Assembly (NCBI GenBank): GCA_023387235.1
Contig: JAEWIJ010000183.1
Span: 1 to 11,828, forward strand
Direction of reading: 5' to 3'
Source of the DNA: Pseudomonadota bacterium
GTDB taxonomy: Bacteria; Pseudomonadota; Alphaproteobacteria; Rhizobiales; Hyphomicrobiaceae
Length of the DNA: 11,828 bases
A program made the translations under genes and the position numbers. How positions within the stretch are numbered: position 1 is the stretch's first letter; each line of letters begins with the position of its first letter. The notes beneath the pieces were generated by a model. That model was not told the origin of the DNA and did not search any database. It saw only the letters and a program-made list of their open reading frames with translations. Of this stretch, positions 7,372 to 11,828 are shown in pieces.

Positions 7372-8709
7372 TCAAGAACCGTACTGGTAGACCATGCGCC
7401 CGGCAACCATGGTCTTGAGCACGCGGCCCTGGAGCTTCTGCTCGTCGAAGGGCGAATTCTTCGAGCGCGAACGGAGCTGCTCACGATCGACGACCCAGGG
7501 CAGGCCCGGATCGAACAGCAGCAGATCGGCTGGCGCGCCTTTTTCGAGGCGGCCGCCCGGCAGGCCGAGCAGCTTCGCCGGATTGATGGTCATGGCGCGC
7601 AGCAGCGGCAGCAGCCCGATCTCGTCGGCATGATGGAGGCGCAGCGCGGCGGCGAGCAGCGTCTCGAGACCGATGGCGCCGTCGGCGGCTTCCGCGAAGG
7701 GCCGGCGCTTCACGTCGGCATCCTGCGGATCATGGCTCGATACGATGACGTCGATATCGCCGGCGGCAAGCGCGCGCACCATGGCGACGCGATCCTCCTC
7801 CGAGCGCAGCGGCGGCCGCACCTTGAAGAACGTGCGGTACGAGCCGATGTCGTTCTCGTTGAGCGTCAGGTGATTGATCGAGACGCCGCAGCTCACGGGA
7901 AGCCCCCGCGCCTTCGCCGCGCGCACGACCGCAAGGCTCTCCGCGCACGAGATGGTCGAAGCGTGATAGCGCCCGCCCGTGATGCCGACGAGGCGCACGT
8001 CACGCTCGAGAACGATCGTCTCGGCGGCCTTGTTCACGCCCTTGAGGCCGAGCCGCGTCGAGACCTCGCCCGAGTTCATCGCGCCACCTTCCGTGAGGTA
8101 GGGATCCTCGGTGTGGTGGATGATGAGTGCGCCGAAATCCTTCGAGTAGTTGAGCGCATTGCGCATGACGCCCGTATTGGCGATCGAGGACTTGCCATTG
8201 GAGAAGGCGACCGCGCCCGCGCGCTGCAGGAGACCGATCTCGGCGAGCTCCAGCCCTTTGAGACCCTTGGTCAGCGCAGCGATGATGTGGACGTGGACGA
8301 CCGCGCGCTCGCGGGCGCGGCGCTGCACGTAGTCGACGAGGGCGACCTGGTCGATGACCGGCTCGGTGTCCGGCATGCAGGCGATGGTGGTCACGCCGCC
8401 GGCTGCCGCCGCAAAGCTCGCGGTCTTGAGGGTCTCGCGGTGCTCCTGGCCAGGATCGCCCGTATAGACCTGCGCATCGATGAGGCCGGGGCAGAGAATA
8501 TGGCCATTGCAGTCGATGACGGATGCGTCGGCAGGGGCATTCCGGCGCAGATGCGCGCCGACATCCGCAATGAGGCCATCCGTGACAAGCACGCCGCCCG
8601 GCTCGTCGCGTCCAGAGGCCGGATCGATGACGCGGGCATTGATGAATACGGTGCTGGTGCCGGCCTCGGCACTTGCCTTTGCAGCACCCCTGCCTGATGG
8701 CGGCCTCAC
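7372..8709 (-). CDS. pyrC: Dihydroorotase-like protein, probably non-catalytic partner of PyrB
   Basis: By overall sequence this is a type I dihydroorotase (amidohydrolase TIM barrel, 445 residues), and automated pipelines would call it PyrC. The catalytic site is degraded. The metal-binding His-x-His after PGLID is Gln-Val-Tyr (Q80, Y82). The FSDDG position, which carries the bridging Asp in type I enzymes, reads FSNG (N171). The catalytic Asp of the usual TDHAPH motif reads SSHDPQ (S325). Histidines in IIHHTED (198/199) and YHAST (249) remain. In Pseudomonas and relatives such inactive homologues sit beside pyrB and serve as structural subunits of aspartate carbamoyltransferase, and I infer the same here. 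A working dihydroorotase should then be encoded elsewhere. The GTG at 8709 is chosen because GAGGT (8716-8720) lies 6 bases upstream. An ATG at 8724, which lacks such a site, would add five residues. The gap to pyrB is 50 bases. Confidence 0.88.
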   Translation of the reverse strand: MRPPSGRGAAKASAEAGTSTVFINARVIDPASGRDEPGGVLVTDGLIADVGAHLRRNAPADASVIDCNGHILCPGLIDAQVYTGDPGQEHRETLKTASFAAAAGGVTTIACMPDTEPVIDQVALVDYVQRRARERAVVHVHIIAALTKGLKGLELAEIGLLQRAGAVAFSNGKSSIANTGVMRNALNYSKDFGALIIHHTEDPYLTEGGAMNSGEVSTRLGLKGVNKAAETIVLERDVRLVGITGGRYHASTISCAESLAVVRAAKARGLPVSCGVSINHLTLNENDIGSYRTFFKVRPPLRSEEDRVAMVRALAAGDIDVIVSSHDPQDADVKRRPFAEAADGAIGLETLLAAALRLHHADEIGLLPLLRAMTINPAKLLGLPGGRLEKGAPADLLLFDPGLPWVVDREQLRSRSKNSPFDEQKLQGRVLKTMVAGRMVYQYGS

Positions 8710-8759
8710 GCTCCTACCTCGCATAGTGAATTGATCTGCACCACGCTCGCGCGCGTCAC

Positions 8760-9713
8760 TCAATGGTTCGGCAGATGGCGCGCCAGGGCTTCCAGCACGG
8801 CCATGCGCACGGCAACGCCCATCTCGACCTGCTCGCGGATGACACTGCGCGAATGATCGGCAATGGTCGACGCGATCTCGACGCCGCGGTTCATGGGGCC
8901 CGGGTGCATGATGAGCGCATCGGGCTTGGCGCAGTCGAGTTTCTCCTGGTCGAGACCGAAGAAGTGATAGTACTCGCGCGAGGTCGGGACGTAGTTCCCT
9001 TCCATGCGCTCGCGCTGGAGGCGCAGCATCATGACGATGTCGCAGTCCTCGAGGCCCTTCCACATGTCCGTGTAGACTTCGGCGCCGAGCCGTTCGATGC
9101 CCGGCGGCAGCAGCGTCGAGGGCGCGACGAGGCGCACGCGCGCGCCCATGGCGTTCAGCACGTGGATGTTCGAGCGCGCGACGCGTGAGTGCAGGATGTC
9201 ACCGCAAATGGCGACCGTCAGGCCGGCAATGCGGCCCTTGGCGCGGCGGATGGTCAGCGCATCGAGAAGGGCCTGAGTCGGATGCTCGTGCGCGCCGTCG
9301 CCGGCGTTGATCACCGAGCAGTCGACCTTCTGTGCCAGCAACTCGACGGCGCCCGCCGCATGGTGGCGCACGACGAGCAGGTCGGGCCGCATGGCGTTGA
9401 GCGTCATCGCCGTGTCGATGAGCGATTCGCCCTTCTGCACCGAGGAGGTCGCGACGTGCATGTTCATCACGTCGGCGCCGAGGCGCTTGCCCGCCAGCTC
9501 GAAGGACGCCTGCGTGCGCGTCGAAACCTCGAAGAACAGGTTGATGAGCGTGCGTCCGCGCAGGACGTCGCGCTTCTTGTTCACCTGTCTGTTGGTTTCG
9601 GCGGCCCGGTCGGCGAGATCGAGAAGGGAATTGATCTCTTGGGCGCTCAATCCCTCGCAGGTGAGGAGATGGCGCCCGGGGAAGTAGAAAGACGCGTGTG
9701 CCTGTGTGTTCAT
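8760..9713 (-). CDS. pyrB: Aspartate carbamoyltransferase catalytic subunit
   Basis: PyrB joins carbamoyl phosphate and aspartate to make carbamoylaspartate, the committed step of pyrimidine synthesis. The 317-residue chain has the carbamoyl-phosphate loop FEVSTRTQASFELAGKRLG (61-79, STRT at 64-67), the 80s-loop lysine in SVQKGES (K94), HPTQALLDALTI (144-155), the second-domain CGDILHSRVARSN (170-182), the aspartate-binding RLQRERM (231-237) and HPGPMNRGVEI (270-280). All expected catalytic residues appear present. The ATG at 9713 gives the normal N-terminus. The open frame reaches 9965, but that extension runs across the divergent control region and lacks family similarity. It leads the minus-strand cluster pyrB, pyrC-like, plsY, dprA. 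No regulatory pyrI-like gene is next to it. Confidence 0.97.
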   Translation of the reverse strand: MNTQAHASFYFPGRHLLTCEGLSAQEINSLLDLADRAAETNRQVNKKRDVLRGRTLINLFFEVSTRTQASFELAGKRLGADVMNMHVATSSVQKGESLIDTAMTLNAMRPDLLVVRHHAAGAVELLAQKVDCSVINAGDGAHEHPTQALLDALTIRRAKGRIAGLTVAICGDILHSRVARSNIHVLNAMGARVRLVAPSTLLPPGIERLGAEVYTDMWKGLEDCDIVMMLRLQRERMEGNYVPTSREYYHFFGLDQEKLDCAKPDALIMHPGPMNRGVEIASTIADHSRSVIREQVEMGVAVRMAVLEALARHLPNH

Positions 9714-9730
9714 TAAAGCCGGTCTTCTAC

Positions 9731-9762
9731 GCCCCTCTTTTTTGCAGCGCAAGGGGCCTTGC
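9731..9762 (-). repeat. Overlapping inverted repeats ahead of pyrB
   Basis: On the minus strand GCAAGG-CC-CCTTGC can form one hairpin. GCCCCT can instead pair with AGGGGC across a 15-base loop that contains a run of six A. The two pairings share bases and cannot form together. They lie 18-49 bases before the pyrB ATG, so they would fall in its leader if transcription starts upstream of 9762. Neither ends in a U-run, so this is not a simple terminator. Confidence 0.4.
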
Positions 9763-9784
9763 CGCGACACGTTCGCGAGACCCG

Positions 9785-9812
9785 TGGACAGGCGGGCGCC
9801 TAGGCGTAGAAT
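9785..9812 (+). promoter_or_regulatory. Candidate hemB promoter with palindromic spacer
   Basis: TGGACA (9785-9790, five of six matches to the -35 consensus) and TAGAAT (9807-9812, five of six to the -10) are 16 bases apart. The spacer ends in the perfect 10-base palindrome CGCCTAGGCG (9797-9806), which could be a repressor or activator site. Transcription would begin near 9819, with a leader of about 90 bases before the hemB ATG. I see no iron-control element or Fur/Irr-type box that I recognise. Confidence 0.55.
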
Positions 9813-9821
9813 AAGAATGAT

Positions 9822-9862
9822 TTCGGCCACTTCGATGCCGGCGGGCCACACGGTTCGGCCAC
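9822..9862 (+). repeat. 9-base direct repeat in the hemB leader
   Basis: TTCGGCCAC occurs at 9822-9830 and 9854-9862, 32 bases apart, which is about three helical turns. TTCG follows each copy, after zero and two bases respectively. It sits between the predicted hemB start site and its ribosome-binding site. The role is unknown, and chance occurrence is possible. Confidence 0.4.
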
Positions 9863-9909
9863 GCTTCGCCGCTACAACCACATCTCGTAACCATTGGGGA
9901 GCCAAACCC

Positions 9910-10977
<1,068 letters not shown>

Positions 10978-10984
10978 CGGCCGG

Positions 10985-11013
10985 GTGACTCCGCAGAGCG
11001 CCAGGACTATACG
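10985..11013 (+). promoter_or_regulatory. Weak candidate promoter for the flavin oxidoreductase gene
   Basis: GTGACT (10985-10990) and TATACG (11008-11013) are 17 bases apart, each matching consensus at four of six positions. They fall in the 91-base gap after hemB, where I see no terminator hairpin. Read-through from hemB is therefore equally possible. Confidence 0.3.
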
Positions 11014-11068
11014 TGACGGCCAACCATGAGGCGCGCCAAGCGCTCGTTCGATCCGAGGAAACACCCCG

Positions 11069-11828
11069 ATGTCCGAGACCCTGTCTACCGGCGCCGCCGA
11101 CATTGCGACCGCGCTCGGCATTCTCCGCCAGCGCTTCGGCGACCGCATGCAGACCGGCGAGACGGTCCGCCGCCAACACGCGCATACACTGACGTGGCTG
11201 CCGAACCAGCCGCCCGATGCCGTCATCTGGCCGGACAACACGGAGGAAGTGCAGGAAGTCGTGCGGATCGCGTCGGCGCATCGCGTGCCGATCATCCCGT
11301 TCGGTGCCGGCACATCGCTCGAAGGGCACCTCAATGCGCCGCGCGGCGGCATCTCGCTCGATTTCTCGCGCATGAACCGCATTCTCGCGGTGAACGATCG
11401 CGATCTCGATGCGACGGTCGAGGCGGGCGTATCGCGCAAGCAGCTCAACGATCACCTGCGCGACATGGGGCTGTTCTTCCCGGTCGATCCCGGCGCCGAG
11501 GAGGCGACCATCGGCGGCATGAGCGCGACGCGCGCCTCCGGCACGACGGCGGTGCGCTATGGCACCATGCGCGAGAACGTGCTGAACGTGACGGCCGTGA
11601 TGGCCGACGGCACCGTCATCCGCACGGCGCGCCGCGCGCGGAAGTCGTCGGCCGGCTATGACCTGACGAAGCTGCTCGTCGGCTCGGAAGGCACGCTCGG
11701 TATCATGACGGAAGTGACCGTTAAGCTGTACGGCATTCCTGAAAGCATTCTCTCGGCCGTCTGTCCCTTCGAGAGCGTCGAAGGCGCGTGCAACTCGGTC
11801 ATCATGGCCATCCAGCTCGGGCTCGGCC
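11069..11828 (+). CDS. FAD-linked oxidoreductase, D-lactate/2-hydroxyacid dehydrogenase type; 3' end outside the window
   Basis: The first 253 residues of a flavoenzyme of the FAD_binding_4 (PCMH/VAO-type) family are visible. The substrate-binding C-terminal half is missing. After a short N-terminal region, the FAD-binding domain begins at about residue 50 (PDAVIWPDNTEEVQEVV). It continues through PFGAGTSLEGH (78-87, pyrophosphate-binding), FPVDPGAEEATIGGM (137-151), RYGTMRENVLN (163-173) and GYDLTKLLVGSEGTLGI (196-212). The pattern, especially FPVDPGA with an ASGT/RYGTMR stretch, is closest to cytochrome-linked D-lactate dehydrogenase (LDHD/Dld2-like). Glycolate oxidase subunit GlcD is related and cannot be ruled out from this half. 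The ATG at 11069 has GAGGA (11055-11059) nine bases upstream. It lies 91 bases after hemB on the same strand, and there is no functional link to heme synthesis that I can support. Confidence 0.9.
   Translation, partial: MSETLSTGAADIATALGILRQRFGDRMQTGETVRRQHAHTLTWLPNQPPDAVIWPDNTEEVQEVVRIASAHRVPIIPFGAGTSLEGHLNAPRGGISLDFSRMNRILAVNDRDLDATVEAGVSRKQLNDHLRDMGLFFPVDPGAEEATIGGMSATRASGTTAVRYGTMRENVLNVTAVMADGTVIRTARRARKSSAGYDLTKLLVGSEGTLGIMTEVTVKLYGIPESILSAVCPFESVEGACNSVIMAIQLGLG

Larger units (their letters stand above)
9714..9909. other. Divergent control region between pyrB and hemB
   Basis: This 196-base region has no coding sequence of its own. Reading right it contains a good hemB promoter candidate (9785-9812). 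Reading left toward pyrB, no clear -10/-35 pair is visible. The pyrB-proximal part has two overlapping inverted repeats: GCAAGG-GG-CCTTGC (9749-9762) and GCCCCT (9731-9736) with AGGGGC (9752-9757). The hemB leader has a 9-base direct repeat. Confidence 0.55.

Noticed and set aside
8725..9063. N-terminal extension of the pyrC-like frame into pyrB
   Set aside because: The family N-terminus begins near residue 20 of the short form, and the extension is only the pyrB sequence read in another frame.
9749..9762. GCAAGG-GG-CCTTGC as a transcription terminator
   Set aside because: On neither strand is it followed by a T-run. The T-run at 9738-9743 precedes it on the plus strand. It also sits where leader transcripts, not gene ends, would lie.

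Overview
This GC-rich window reads as ordinary chromosomal DNA of an alphaproteobacterium, most likely in the order Hyphomicrobiales (Rhizobiales). The evidence is the gene order pyrB-pyrC-like-plsY-dprA followed by topA-rnr, the metal-site sequence of HemB, and the character of the proteins. The genus cannot be named from this sequence. I see no rRNA, tRNA, CRISPR array, insertion sequence, phage gene or toxin-antitoxin pair, and no new multi-gene system.

Layout. Minus strand, positions 1-4941: topA (DNA topoisomerase I) runs into rnr (RNase R) with a 20-base gap. rnr leaves the window on the left before its stop. Positions 4942-5275 are a divergent control region between topA and a small plus-strand gene for a 66-residue protein of unknown function (5276-5476). 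That small gene has an exact TATAAT -10 box. Minus strand, positions 5505-9713: pyrB, a pyrC-like gene, plsY and dprA form a tight cluster, with the dprA start inside the end of plsY. Positions 9714-9909 are a second divergent control region. Plus strand from 9910: hemB, then a flavin (FAD) oxidoreductase gene that leaves the window on the right.

How the genes relate. pyrB and the pyrC-like gene belong to pyrimidine synthesis. The pyrC-like protein has lost most residues that bind metal or act in catalysis in true dihydroorotases, so it is best read as a non-catalytic partner of aspartate carbamoyltransferase. plsY makes lysophosphatidate for membrane lipids. dprA loads RecA on incoming single-stranded DNA. 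topA relaxes negative supercoils and rnr degrades structured RNA. hemB makes porphobilinogen for heme. The flavin enzyme resembles D-lactate/2-hydroxyacid dehydrogenases.

The points most worth a second look are the degenerate dihydroorotase site, the small gene lying opposite to the cluster with repeated motifs shared between its promoter and the topA promoter, the TTG start of dprA inside plsY, and inverted or direct repeats in the pyrB/hemB control region. Very long antisense open frames (up to 829 codons) lie over rnr, topA and hemB. They are a by-product of GC-rich codon use and are not annotated as genes.
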